From Streptomyces pyxinicus (GTDB lineage Bacteria; Actinomycetota; Actinomycetes; Streptomycetales; Streptomycetaceae): 64,000 nt of DNA. Shown here in pieces: positions 31,033 to 41,771 of this stretch (positions are counted from its first letter, which is position 1; each line of letters opens with the position of its first letter). Location: assembly GCF_024753135.1 (NCBI RefSeq), contig NZ_JANUGP010000005.1, positions 186,001 to 250,000 of the forward strand, given 5' to 3'. The notes beneath the pieces are model-generated. The model was given only the letters and a program-made list of their open reading frames with translations. It did not search any database and was not told the origin of the DNA. A program made the translations under genes and the position numbers.

Positions 31033-31569
31033 GTGCTCATGGTCCCGGCGCGGATGATCTCCGGGTGGGCGGACACTCCGGGGCGAGGGGGGACGACCGG
31101 GGCGCGTTGGCGCGGGGCCCTGTCCCCGCATGCGGTGCGGGCGCCCCCTGGCCCGGGCCCGGCGGGGCGCCCCTGGCCCGGGCCCGGCGGACGGGCGCCG
31201 CGGCAGGCACCGGCCCGCTCATGGCACGGCCGCGGAGCGCCCGGGGGCGCCCCCCCATGCGCCCGTCGCCACACACCCCGGCACAACGGTCGCGCACCGG
31301 CGGCAGGCAGCGGTCCGGCGGTGGCGCGGAGCGGAGAGGGCGCGGAGCGGAGACGGTCGGCCGACCGGCCGACGCGACGAGGAGTGTCCAAGGGGGCGCC
31401 CCTCCCCCTGCGTACCGGCCGGCAGCCCCTCAGTGGCGGGCACCGCTCCGGCGGCGGGACGAGCGGGTTGCCTGGGACCGGTTGGCACTTCTCCCACGGC
31501 CCCGGCGGACGTGCACCCCGTAGCCGTACCCGGGCACCCGCACCCGTACGGCCCCGGTCCGCCCGCCGG
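31033..31569. other. Gene-free GC-rich region
   Basis: 537 bases with no supported gene. It contains a direct repeat of CCCCTGGCCCGGGCCCGGCG (about 31142 and 31168) and the motif GCGGAGCGGAGA in several copies near 31328-31351. It should hold the sialidase promoter and the end of the TerB-like transcript; no distinct signals stand out. Confidence 0.5.
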
Positions 31570-32256
31570 TCAGGACGGTGTGCGGGCCGCTGCCAGGAGG
31601 CGGGTGACGTCCGTGGCGCAGATGGTGAGGGCCGCGCCGATCGTCGTCAGGGCGTCGCGTTCGGCGGGGGTGTAGGGGCCGTCGGCGAGGGCGATGCGGG
31701 CGGCCTGGAGGAAGAGGGACTCGCGGCCGGCGGGGGCGAGGTGCGGGGCGAGCGGGTCCAGGGCCTCGTGCAGCTCTATCGTCAGGCTCGCGCCGCAGGG
31801 CTGCTCGAAGACCCGGCCGGTGTCGGCGGCGAGGGCGTCGACGAGGGCGCTGAGCTGGTCCTCGGTGCAGTCGGTGAAGCCGGCCGCGCGGACCGCGCCG
31901 ACGGCGGTCTCCAGGACCGTACGGGAGCAGGTGCCGCCGGCCGTGAGGACGGCGAGGGCGACGGTGTGCACGCCGTCGCGGAGCATCGCGGAGAAGCGGC
32001 GGGTGGTGGGGTGGTCCAGGGCCTCGGTGCCGAAGTGGCGGTGACAGGTGGCGCACTCCACCACCGGCCCGGTGTCCCCGCGCGGCAGCAGCGGCAGGCC
32101 GAGCAGCGTGAGGCGGCGGCGCCCGGTGAGCCGCTGGTAGTTGCGGTCGCCTCCGCAGCCGGGGCAGAAGAACTCGCCGTCTCCCACGGGTGTCCACGCG
32201 GTGCGCGTGCCCAGCAAGCGCAGGGCCCGGCCGTCTCGTCCCCGTACTGGCAGCAC
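31570..32256 (-). CDS. TerB-like protein with N-terminal zinc ribbon
   Basis: 228-residue cytoplasmic protein. The start is GTG 32256, six bases after GGAGG. Residues about 23-80 hold a zinc ribbon: FFCPGCGGDRNYQRL and VVECATCHRHFG. The rest is an all-helical TerB/tellurite-resistance-like domain of about 140 residues (AMLRDGVHTVALAVLTAGG; LFLQAARIALADGPYTPAER DAL). TerB domains bind metal and act in stress or membrane-associated complexes. A solitary gene between the sialidase and leuA. Confidence 0.72.
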   Translation of the reverse strand: MLPVRGRDGRALRLLGTRTAWTPVGDGEFFCPGCGGDRNYQRLTGRRRLTLLGLPLLPRGDTGPVVECATCHRHFGTEALDHPTTRRFSAMLRDGVHTVALAVLTAGGTCSRTVLETAVGAVRAAGFTDCTEDQLSALVDALAADTGRVFEQPCGASLTIELHEALDPLAPHLAPAGRESLFLQAARIALADGPYTPAERDALTTIGAALTICATDVTRLLAAARTPS

Positions 32257-32384
32257 GTCGCACCTCCGTAACCGCGCGGCAACATCGCCGTGCTGGCGTG
32301 ATGTTAGCCACATCACGGAGGCTGAGTCAGTACCCCGGAGGAGACCCGTTCGTGACCTCTGGCCCCTTGTGGCCGGAAACGAAC

Positions 32385-32420
32385 GGCGCCCTGATCACCG
32401 TATGCAGCGATCAGGGCGCC
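32385..32420 (-). terminator. 12-bp hairpin after leuA
   Basis: GGCGCCCTGATC (32385-32396) pairs perfectly with GATCAGGGCGCC (32409-32420), loop of 12 bases, 20 bases beyond the leuA stop at 32441. On the minus strand it is followed by GTTCGTTT. Confidence 0.82.
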
Positions 32421-32440
32421 GAAAGTGCCGGTCAGAGGGG

Positions 32441-34293
<1,853 letters not shown>

Positions 34294-34483
34294 GATGCTC
34301 CGCAGCCTAGCCGAGCCCGCCCGGACGAGGGGGCGTGTTCCACTATGCGGGACCGGCGGCACAAAAGGGGCAAAAAGTGTGCCGTACCACATCATCACAC
34401 TCTGTCGCGAGAGCTGTCCCGGTATTTCACCAATCATGGTTGCGAGTAGTGACATTGGCGTGACGCAGTGCAACCGTGGAGGT

Positions 34484-35554
34484 ATGACGACCAACGGGGG
34501 CTCCCAGCCCGTCTTCTGCACGATCGTGCCGCCCCACGTCCTCGACCGGCTCGCCCGGTCCGAGGACCCCGCGCTCTCCGCACCGGCCCGCCGCTCCCTG
34601 GAGCACGACGCCCTCCAGCGCACCCGGCGCCGCCTGACCACGGTCATCGGCGCGCCCGCCGCCACCCCGCCCGCCGGTGCCGCCGCCGACCAGCCGCACC
34701 GGACCATCTACGACGCCCGGCACACCGAGGACCTGCCCGGCACCAAGGTCCGCGAGGAGGGCTCCGACCCCGGCTCCGACGCCAGCGTCAACCGCGCCTA
34801 CGCGGGCCTCGGCGCCACCTTCGAGCTGTACCTGAAGGCCTACGGCCGGCACTCCATCGACGACGCCGGGCTGCCGCTGGACGCCACCGTGCACTACGGC
34901 GAGGACTACGACAACGCCTTCTGGAACGGCGAGCAGATGGTGTTCGGCGACGGGGACAACGAGATCTTCCTCGACTTCACCATCCCGGTCGACGTCATCG
35001 GGCACGAGCTGACCCACGGCGTCACCCAGCACACCGCCAACCTCGCCTACTTCGGCCAGTCCGGCGCGCTCAACGAATCGGTCTCCGACGTCTTCGGCTC
35101 GCTGATCAAGCAGTACACCCTCGGGCAGACCGCCGGCGAGGCCGACTGGCTGATCGGCGCCGGGCTGCTCGCCCCGCGCGTCCAGGGCACCGCGCTGCGC
35201 TCGATGAAGGCGCCGGGCACGGCGTACGACGACGACGTGCTCGGCAAGGACCCGCAGCCGGCCCGCATGGAGGACTACGTGCACACCAGCCGCGACAACG
35301 GCGGCGTGCACATCAACTCCGGCATCCCCAACCACGCCTTCTACCTGGTCGCCACCGCGATCGGCGGCCGCGCCTGGGAGAAGGCGGGCCAGGTCTGGTA
35401 CGACGTGCTGACCGGCGGAAAACTCAAGGAGGACGCCCAGTTCACCGACTTCGCCACGCTCACGGTGAAGGCGGCCCGCAAGCGCTTCGGCTCCGGGGAC
35501 GAACTGGAGGCCGTGCGGAAGGCCTGGGGCCAGGTCGGCGTCCGCACGCTTTAG
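34484..35554 (+). CDS. Protealysin-like M4 metallopeptidase
   Basis: 356-residue thermolysin-family zinc protease. HELTH (His174, Glu175, His178) and NESVSD (Glu198) supply the zinc ligands and the general base, and VHINSG (His about 276) stabilises the transition state. There is no signal peptide; the N-terminus has the short protealysin-type propeptide FCTIVPPHVLDRLA. Such enzymes act in the cytoplasm or leave by unusual routes. GGAGG lies directly before ATG 34484. An upstream in-frame ATG is rejected because it would read through this site. The next gene encodes its probable inhibitor. Confidence 0.92.
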   Translation: MTTNGGSQPVFCTIVPPHVLDRLARSEDPALSAPARRSLEHDALQRTRRRLTTVIGAPAATPPAGAAADQPHRTIYDARHTEDLPGTKVREEGSDPGSDASVNRAYAGLGATFELYLKAYGRHSIDDAGLPLDATVHYGEDYDNAFWNGEQMVFGDGDNEIFLDFTIPVDVIGHELTHGVTQHTANLAYFGQSGALNESVSDVFGSLIKQYTLGQTAGEADWLIGAGLLAPRVQGTALRSMKAPGTAYDDDVLGKDPQPARMEDYVHTSRDNGGVHINSGIPNHAFYLVATAIGGRAWEKAGQVWYDVLTGGKLKEDAQFTDFATLTVKAARKRFGSGDELEAVRKAWGQVGVRTL

Positions 35555-35590
35555 CCCTCGTGCCGCCGGTCGCGCTGCGACACTGGTTCC

Positions 35591-35857
35591 ATGCGGATTC
35601 AGGTGAGGCGCACGGGCGGTTTCGCGGGTATCGAGCGCCGGGCCGAGGTCGACACCTCGTCCCGGCCCGACGCCGGGGAGTGGCGGTCCCTGGCCGAGCG
35701 CGCGCTCGCGTCCGGCCGGGACGCGCCCCCGCCGGGGGTTCCGGACGGGTTCGCCTACGAGATCACGGTGGACGACCGCACGGTGTACGCGGCCGACCCC
35801 CGACTGACGGACGAGCAGCGGGAGTTGATCTCCCGCGTCCTGAAGGAGGGTGCCTAG
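35591..35857 (+). CDS. Emfourin-like inhibitor of protealysin-type peptidase
   Basis: 88-residue protein, MRIQVRRTGGFAGIERRAEV, DTSSRPDAGEWRSLAERALA, and a C-terminal DEQRELISRVLKEGA helix. The RxGGFAG start and the position 36 bases after a protealysin-type M4 gene match the emfourin family, small proteins that inhibit the neighbouring protease. It overlaps the next, convergent gene by four bases. The pair probably forms an enzyme-inhibitor module. Confidence 0.82.
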   Translation: MRIQVRRTGGFAGIERRAEVDTSSRPDAGEWRSLAERALASGRDAPPPGVPDGFAYEITVDDRTVYAADPRLTDEQRELISRVLKEGA

Positions 35858-36876
35858 CAATAGCCGTCGTGCAGGAAGTCGCGGCGGCCGGGGGTGCCCA
35901 GGTTCAGCGGGATGTCGACGTGGCTCGGCAAGGACGCGAAGGTCGCGTTCGGCAGGATGAACTCCCGGCCGGTGTACCGCTCCCGCACGCTCTGCCGGTC
36001 GGCGGGCCGGCACACGAAGGGGTTGGCGTAGGTGTTGTAGCCGAGGCCGACCCCGGTGTTGAGGAAACCCGCGTCCTGGCACTGGTACAGCGCGCCGCGC
36101 AGCGCGGCGGCGTCCCGGCGGCCGGTGTAGCGGTGCTGGAAGTCGGCGAAACAGGTCAGGGAGTCGCCGCCCTCGTACGGCGACGGTCCCGCGGCCTCCA
36201 GCGCGCCGAGGAAGGAGCGGTTGCAGCCGATGCCCGCCGAGGGGGCCGCGCCCTGGAGGAGATCGGCGCGCCGGCAGCCGGTGACCCGCTGGAAGGCGCC
36301 GACGACGTCCTCGCCCTGGCGCAGCCGCGAGTAGGCGTACACCAGGTCCCGCTGGGCGCCGAGCGGATAGGCGCCGGTGTCGCCGAACCGCTCGTCCAGC
36401 AGCCGGAACCAGGTCTCGAAGGCGGGCACCTGGGCACGGACGCCGCGCGGCAGGGTGTAGACGGCGAGATCGGTCGGCGTCGACCAGTCGTCCAGGCCCG
36501 GGTAGCCGACGTAGGAGAGGATGCCGACGCCCACCTTGGCCGGGCGGTCGGCGTAGCGGTGCCGCAGCTCCAGATACCGTTCCAGGTTGGTGCTGGAGCC
36601 GGCCCACGCGTACCAGAAGCCGCTCGGATAGACGGAGGTGTCGCCCCGGGTGTGGGTGGTGCCGAACAGATTCGGCGACACACAGCGGACCTCGCGGGCG
36701 TTCCACGCGGCCCGGTACGCGGCCGGGGTGGCGATACAGCCGTCGGCGCCCGGGGCAGGACGAGAGGCGGGAAAGGCACTGGGCGCGCTGCCGAGCACGA
36801 GCAGGCAGGCCGCGAGAGCGACCACGGCTCGCGCGCGCGATCGAATGGACCGAAGGAACCGGAATCGGCGATTCAT
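35854..36876 (-). CDS. Cys-rich secreted protein of unknown function
   Basis: 340 residues with a signal peptide (RRFRFLRSIRSRARAVVALA, then ACLLVLGSAPSAFPA). The mature part has eight Cys, including the last residue, enough for four disulfides, and many Tyr/Trp (VYPSGFWYAWAGSSTNLERY). No domain is recognised. The pattern of a secreted, disulfide-bonded, aromatic-rich protein suggests an enzyme or binding protein acting outside the cell. ATG 36876 is chosen because the signal peptide starts there. Converges with the emfourin-like gene. Confidence 0.72.
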   Translation of the reverse strand: MNRRFRFLRSIRSRARAVVALAACLLVLGSAPSAFPASRPAPGADGCIATPAAYRAAWNAREVRCVSPNLFGTTHTRGDTSVYPSGFWYAWAGSSTNLERYLELRHRYADRPAKVGVGILSYVGYPGLDDWSTPTDLAVYTLPRGVRAQVPAFETWFRLLDERFGDTGAYPLGAQRDLVYAYSRLRQGEDVVGAFQRVTGCRRADLLQGAAPSAGIGCNRSFLGALEAAGPSPYEGGDSLTCFADFQHRYTGRRDAAALRGALYQCQDAGFLNTGVGLGYNTYANPFVCRPADRQSVRERYTGREFILPNATFASLPSHVDIPLNLGTPGRRDFLHDGYC

Positions 36877-37043
36877 GCCGCCCAGTCTGAGAACTGACGG
36901 GGCGCCATGGCCAGCGGAATGCTCCGGTTGGCCTACTTCACGCACAGGCGCCTACGGGGCTTGCCCGGCGGACGTCACGAAGGTTCTTCGAAGTCGCTTG
37001 TAAGGATGGCGGCGAGCCGGACACATACCCGGCTGGAGGGGAT

Positions 37044-37589
37044 GTGAACACACCTGATGAGCAGCGCTTCACGGAGCTGTACCGCGCCCACCACGCGGCC
37101 GTGGACGCGTACGTGCGCCGGCGTTCGGACGGCGCCCATGCTGTGGACGACGTCGTGGCGGAGGTGTTCCTGACCGCCTGGCGGCGGTTGGAGGAGATAC
37201 CGCGCGGTGCGGTGCTGCCGTGGCTGTACGCGACGGCACGGCGCGTGCTGGCCAACGCGCGGCGGGCCGACCAGAGGCGGGGGAACCTCGCCGAGGCTGC
37301 CGCCCGGCACGGCAGGCACCATGTGGACGACCCCGCTGACGGGGTGGCGGGGAGCCTGGCGGTGGCCGCCGCCTTCGACGCCCTGGGAGAGCAGGACCAG
37401 GAGGTCCTGCGGCTGACCCTGTGGGAGGAGCTGCCGGCCCGCCACGCGGCGAAGGTTCTCGGCTGTACGACGGCCACCTTCCACGTGCGGCTGCACCGTG
37501 CCCGCACTCGACTGCGGCAGCGCCTCACCACCACCGGCACGGCTTCCGCGCCGCGGGCCCTGACGACTCTTGGGAGAGCCGATGCGTGA
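37044..37589 (+). CDS. ECF-type RNA polymerase sigma factor
   Basis: 181-residue sigma factor. Region 2: FTELYRAHHAAVDAYVRRRS, DDVVAEVFLTAWRRL, LPWLYATARRVLANARRADQ. Region 4: ALGEQDQEVLRLTLWEELPA, RHAAKVLGCTTATFHVRLHR, ARTRLRQRL. GTG 37044 follows GGAGGGG. It overlaps the next gene by eight bases. This is the common Streptomyces pair of an ECF sigma and a CU044_5270-type membrane protein, the latter probably acting as anti-sigma or sensor. No autoregulatory promoter was identified in the 167-base upstream gap. Confidence 0.9.
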   Translation: MNTPDEQRFTELYRAHHAAVDAYVRRRSDGAHAVDDVVAEVFLTAWRRLEEIPRGAVLPWLYATARRVLANARRADQRRGNLAEAAARHGRHHVDDPADGVAGSLAVAAAFDALGEQDQEVLRLTLWEELPARHAAKVLGCTTATFHVRLHRARTRLRQRLTTTGTASAPRALTTLGRADA

Positions 37590-38571
37590 CATCGACCAGA
37601 CCCTGCGCGCGCTGAACCCGGTGCGCACGGGCGAGGAAGCGAGTCAGTCCCGGCTCGACGAGTTGCTCGCGCGTCCCCGGCGGGCGGCCACGGCGCGCCG
37701 GCCTGGCCGGGGCCGGTGGGCGTGGACCGTCACCGCCGCCGCGGTCACTGCCGCGGTGGCCGGCTACCTCGCCGTGGCCCCGTTCGGCATCGTCGCGCAG
37801 CCGGCCCTGGCGGCCACCCCCGCGCCGCTGCGTCCGCAGCACACGGACCGGCGAGCGGCCGACGTCCTGGAGGAGATCGCCGACCGCGTCTCCGGCCTGC
37901 CCGACACGCGGCCCGCCCCATGGCAGACCGAGCACTTCGTCACCGACGGCTGGTCCCTTTCGACGCTTGTCGACAACGTCCAGGTCACCTCCGCCGTCGT
38001 CCCGGAGCGACGCGAGACCTGGGGGGACCACGACGGCTCGTCCCGCTGGAAGAGCGAGTCCCTGACACCGCAATTCCAGAGCGAGCGCCAGCGCGAGATC
38101 TGGGAGGAGGCCGGCGCGGTGGGCGAGGAACCGGTTCACTCCAGCGGTACCAGCGGTCCGGACGCCACCAGGGCGAGTGAACCCCCCACGGCGGTCGGGG
38201 ACATGCGCGCCTGGCTGGCGGGCGGGCAGAAGACGGGCGCCGGGCTGCTCTACGAGGTGGTCCCCGAACGCTTCCAGGACCACGTCTTCTCGCCCGCCGG
38301 GCGGGCGGCCCTCCTACGCGTGCTGGCCTCGGCGGACGGGATCGTCTACGCGGGAGCCGTCAAGGACCGGGCCGGGCGCGGCGGCGAGGCCTTCTCGCTG
38401 ACCGACCGGTTCGGAGGGCTGCCCAACAAGCGGACGCTCGTCTTCGACCCGGCCACCGGAAATCTCCTCTCCTACGAGGAGCAGGTGCTGGACGACCCCG
38501 GAAAGCTCAACGTCCGCCCCTACTCGGTGATCCAGTACAGCACCTTCCTCACCGCCGAACGGCTCAAGTGA
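37582..38571 (+). CDS. CU044_5270 family membrane protein, likely sigma partner
   Basis: 329 residues. A cytoplasmic N-terminus of about 50 residues (MRDIDQTLRALNPVRTGEEA) is followed by one helix (AWTVTAAAVTAAVAGYLAVA) and a 250-residue external domain with LLYEVVPERFQDHVFSPAGR and VFDPATGNLLSYEEQVLD. That arrangement matches the CU044_5270 family, which is nearly always next to an ECF sigma gene. An anti-sigma role is inferred. ATG 37582 lies within the end of the sigma gene, with GGGAGAG upstream. Confidence 0.8.
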   Translation: MRDIDQTLRALNPVRTGEEASQSRLDELLARPRRAATARRPGRGRWAWTVTAAAVTAAVAGYLAVAPFGIVAQPALAATPAPLRPQHTDRRAADVLEEIADRVSGLPDTRPAPWQTEHFVTDGWSLSTLVDNVQVTSAVVPERRETWGDHDGSSRWKSESLTPQFQSERQREIWEEAGAVGEEPVHSSGTSGPDATRASEPPTAVGDMRAWLAGGQKTGAGLLYEVVPERFQDHVFSPAGRAALLRVLASADGIVYAGAVKDRAGRGGEAFSLTDRFGGLPNKRTLVFDPATGNLLSYEEQVLDDPGKLNVRPYSVIQYSTFLTAERLK

Positions 38572-38621
38572 CCTCGGCACGACCGTTGACGGGAGTTACC
38601 GGGGGTAAGGATGATCCGGCC

Positions 38622-39941
38622 ATGGCGACTGACGCGGGTGCTCCGCTCCCCCGGTTCCCGGACGGCTTTCTCTGGGGTGTCTCCACTTCCGCCCATCAGA
38701 TCGAGGGGGCGGCCGGGGAGCGTGAGCCGTCCGTGTGGGACGTGTTCACGGCGGAGCCCGGCCGGGTGCGGGACGGGTCCACGGGGGCGGTGGCCTGCGA
38801 CCACTACCACCGCTATCGCGAGGACGTGGCCCTGCTGGCCGGGCTCGGCGTGCACGCGTACCGCTTCTCCGTCTCCTGGCCCCGGGTGAACTCCCCCGGC
38901 GGCCTGGACTTCTACGACCGCCTGGTGGACGAGCTGTGCGCGGCCGGCGTCCGGCCCGTGCCGACCCTGTTCCACTGGGACCTGCCCGCCTCGCTGGACT
39001 GGCTGGAGCGGGACACGGCGGCGCGGTTCGCGGACCATGTGAGCGTGGTGGCCGGCCGGCTCGGCGACCGGGTGCCGAAGTGGATCACCCTGAACGAGCC
39101 CGCCGAGCACACCCTCCTCGGCCACGCGCTCGGCACCCACGCCCCCGGCAGGCGGCTGCTCTTCGACGCGCTGCCGGCCGCCCATCATCAACTCCTGGCC
39201 CACGGGCTCGCGGTGCGGGCGCTGCGGGCGGCCGGCGCGGCGGACGTCGGCATCGCCAACTCCCACGGCCCGGTGTGGCCGGCCTCCGCCTCGCCGGCCG
39301 ACGTGGAGGCGGCCGGCTTCTACGACCTCCTCCTCAACCGCCTCTTCGCCGAGCCGCTGCTCTTGGGCGAGTATCCCGACGGCCTGGACGCGCTGATGCC
39401 CGGCGACGTCGCGGCGGACCTGAAGGTGATCGCGGAACCCCTCGACTGGTACGGCGTCAACTACTACGCGCCGACCAGGGTGGGCGCGCCGGGCGCCACC
39501 GCCTCCGAGTACGGCGGCGTCTCCCTGCCGCCCGGACTCCCCTTCTCCGTCCACGAGATCGAGGGCGTCCCGAAGACCGACTTCGGCTGGCCGGTGGTCC
39601 CGGAAGCCCTGACCGAGCTGCTGCGCACCTTCCACGAGCGCTACGGCGACCGGCTCCCCCCGGTCGTCATCACCGAGAACGGCTGCTCCTACGAGGGCCT
39701 GGACGACCAGGACCGCATCACCTACCTGGACGCCCACCTCCGCGCCCTGCACGACGCCCTGACGGCCGGCGTCGACGTCCGCGGCTACTTCGTCTGGTCC
39801 CTGCTGGACAACTTCGAGTGGGCCGAGGGCTACGCGCGCCGCTTCGGCCTGGTCCACGTCGACTACCCGACCCAGCGCCGCACACCGAAGGCGTCGTACC
39901 ACTGGTTCAGGGGGGTGCTGGGGGCGCAGGGCCGTGGGTGA
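38622..39941 (+). CDS. GH1 beta-glucosidase
   Basis: 439-residue family 1 glycosidase, cytoplasmic (no signal peptide). N-terminal FPDGFLWGVSTSAHQIEGAA is the family signature. The acid/base is Glu159 in TLNEP, the nucleophile Glu352 in ITENG. The C-terminal GYFVWSLLDNFEWAEGYARR FG is also typical. Likely substrate is a beta-glucoside or cellobiose taken up from plant matter. No transporter is adjacent. ATG 38622 is preceded by only a weak ribosome-binding site. Confidence 0.93.
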   Translation: MATDAGAPLPRFPDGFLWGVSTSAHQIEGAAGEREPSVWDVFTAEPGRVRDGSTGAVACDHYHRYREDVALLAGLGVHAYRFSVSWPRVNSPGGLDFYDRLVDELCAAGVRPVPTLFHWDLPASLDWLERDTAARFADHVSVVAGRLGDRVPKWITLNEPAEHTLLGHALGTHAPGRRLLFDALPAAHHQLLAHGLAVRALRAAGAADVGIANSHGPVWPASASPADVEAAGFYDLLLNRLFAEPLLLGEYPDGLDALMPGDVAADLKVIAEPLDWYGVNYYAPTRVGAPGATASEYGGVSLPPGLPFSVHEIEGVPKTDFGWPVVPEALTELLRTFHERYGDRLPPVVITENGCSYEGLDDQDRITYLDAHLRALHDALTAGVDVRGYFVWSLLDNFEWAEGYARRFGLVHVDYPTQRRTPKASYHWFRGVLGAQGRG

Positions 39942-39949
39942 GGGAGCTG

Positions 39950-40912
39950 TCAGAAGCCCAGGCGGCGGAGCTGCTTCGGGTCGCGTTGCCAGTCCTTGGC
40001 GACCTTCACGTGGAGGTCCAGGAAGACCGGGGTGCCCAGCAGCGCCTCGATCTGCTTGCGGGACTTGATGCCGACGTCCTTGAGCCGCTTGCCCTTCGGC
40101 CCGATGATGATCCCCTTCTGGCTGGGGCGCTCGATGTAGACGTTGGCATGGATGTCCAGGAGGGGGCGGTCGGCCGGGCGGTCCTCGCGCGGGAGCATCT
40201 CCTCGACGACCACGGCGATGGAGTGCGGCAGTTCGTCGCGGACCCCCTCCAGCGCGGCCTCGCGGATCAGCTCGGCGACCATCACCTGCTCGGGCTCGTC
40301 CGTGAGGTCGCCCTCGGGGTAGAGGGCCGGGCCCTCGGGGAGCAGCGGGACGAGCAGGTCGGCCAGCAGTTCTACCTGCTTGTCGCCGACCGCCGACACC
40401 GGCACGATCTCCGCCCACTCGAAGCCCAGCTCCTTGCCGAGCTGGTCGATGGCGATGAGCTGCTCGGCGAGGGCCTTGGAGTCGACCAGGTCGGTCTTGG
40501 TGACGATCGCGACCTTCGGCGTCTTGCGGATCCCCGCCAGCTCCTTGGCGATGAACCGGTCACCGGGGCCGAGCTTCTGGTCGGCCGGCAGGCAGAAGCC
40601 GATCACGTCGACCTCGGCCCACGTCGCGCGCACGACGTCGTTGAGCCGCTCGCCGAGCAGCGTGCGCGGCTTGTGCAGCCCGGGGGTGTCGACCAGGATC
40701 AGCTGCGCGTCCGGCCGGTGCACGATGCCCCGCACCGTGTGCCGGGTGGTCTGCGGCCGGTTGGAGGTGATCGCCACCTTCTGCCCGACCAGAGCGTTCG
40801 TGAGGGTGGACTTGCCCGCGTTGGGGCGGCCCACGAAGCAGGCGAAGCCGGCGCGGTGGACGGTCTCGGCCGGCTCTTCGGATGACGGGGTACGCACGCT
40901 CATGCCGTTCAT
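39950..40912 (-). CDS. era: GTPase Era
   Basis: 320-residue ribosome-assembly GTPase. G1 GRPNAGKST, G3 DTPGL, G4 TKTD, G5 VSAVG; the C-terminal KH domain has GIIIGPKGKRLKDVG and binds the 3' end of 16S rRNA. The unusual Ala in the G1 motif (GRPNAGKS) is normal for actinobacterial Era. ATG 40912 or ATG 40903 could be the start. It ends nine bases from the convergent glycosidase. Confidence 0.95.
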   Translation of the reverse strand: MNGMSVRTPSSEEPAETVHRAGFACFVGRPNAGKSTLTNALVGQKVAITSNRPQTTRHTVRGIVHRPDAQLILVDTPGLHKPRTLLGERLNDVVRATWAEVDVIGFCLPADQKLGPGDRFIAKELAGIRKTPKVAIVTKTDLVDSKALAEQLIAIDQLGKELGFEWAEIVPVSAVGDKQVELLADLLVPLLPEGPALYPEGDLTDEPEQVMVAELIREAALEGVRDELPHSIAVVVEEMLPREDRPADRPLLDIHANVYIERPSQKGIIIGPKGKRLKDVGIKSRKQIEALLGTPVFLDLHVKVAKDWQRDPKQLRRLGF

Positions 40913-40999
40913 TGTCCCTGATCCAGAACACCCCGCCGCACCGCGAGGCCCCGGTCACCCAGAGACAGCGGACCGTGACGCAAACACACCGGCAGCCGG

Positions 41000-41353
41000 T
41001 CAGCTCGCGGCGACCGTCTCCCGTAGCGTCCCGTCCGACCCCGCCAGCAGCACGGGCGTGCCGGCCCCGCCGAGGTCGGCTACGGCGGCCAGGTCCTCGC
41101 CCGGCACGGACGCCGCGTCGCTCACCACGGCCGCCGCCTCCAGGGACGTCGCCCCCGACGCCACCGCCATCGCGACGGCCGTCCGCAGGGCGCTCAGCTG
41201 CAAGGAGGCCAGCGTCACGGTCCCGGCGACATAGGTGCGGCCGGTCTCGTCCCGTACGGCCGCCCCCTCGGGCACACCGTTGCGGGCCCGCGCGGAACGG
41301 GCCAGCGTGACGATCTTGCGGTCCTCGGGGTCGAGCGCGCTGCTGTCGGTCAT
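41000..41353 (-). CDS. Cytidine-deaminase-like protein lacking catalytic residues
   Basis: 117 residues in the position where Streptomyces era clusters encode a cytidine-deaminase homologue. The core aligns in outline: DRKIVTLARSARARNGVPEG, AAVRDETGRTYVAGTVTLAS, LQLSALRTAVAMAVASG. Where an active enzyme has CAE followed later by PCxxC, this protein has LSA and no cysteines at all, so the zinc site is missing. It therefore cannot deaminate by the usual mechanism and is better seen as a fold relative with a structural or regulatory role. ATG 41353. Confidence 0.75.
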   Translation of the reverse strand: MTDSSALDPEDRKIVTLARSARARNGVPEGAAVRDETGRTYVAGTVTLASLQLSALRTAVAMAVASGATSLEAAAVVSDAASVPGEDLAAVADLGGAGTPVLLAGSDGTLRETVAAS

Positions 41354-41411
41354 GCCCAAAGCATACGAAGCCACCGCCCGCCCACCCCGCCACGGGGTGC
41401 GGCGTCCCGGG

Positions 41412-41771
41412 TCACGGCCGGTCCAGGCGGAGGCGTTCCGTTCTCGGGAGGCCCGCGACGACGAGGTCGTAGGAGTCCTCGACCAGTTCGCGCAGGAGGC
41501 GGTCGGGCAGGGTGGCGTCGGCCGTCACGGTGTTCCAGTGGCGTTTGTTCATGTGCCAGCCGGGGACGATCAGGCCCTCGTGGTCGGTGCGCAGCCGGAC
41601 CGCGTCCTCCGGGTCGCACTTGAGGTTGACCGTCAGGGGCCGCGCGCCCAGGTTCGTCAGGGCGAACATCTTGCCCAGCACCTTGAAGACCGAGGTCTCC
41701 GGGTTGAAGGGGAAGTCCTCCACGGCCGCGTTGCAGGACAGGCACAGGGCGCGCAGCTCCTGGGGGGTCAC
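41412..41771 (-). CDS. MmcQ/YjbR family protein
   Basis: 119 residues with the MmcQ/YjbR signature VEDFPFNPETSVFKVLGKMF, then NLKCDPEDAVRLRTDHEGLI, PGWHMNKRHWNTV. The fold resembles the double-wing DNA-binding proteins; the function is unproven. GTG 41771 overlaps the stop of the CorC-like gene by four bases, so it is the last coupled gene of that transcript. Confidence 0.87.
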   Translation of the reverse strand: MTPQELRALCLSCNAAVEDFPFNPETSVFKVLGKMFALTNLGARPLTVNLKCDPEDAVRLRTDHEGLIVPGWHMNKRHWNTVTADATLPDRLLRELVEDSYDLVVAGLPRTERLRLDRP

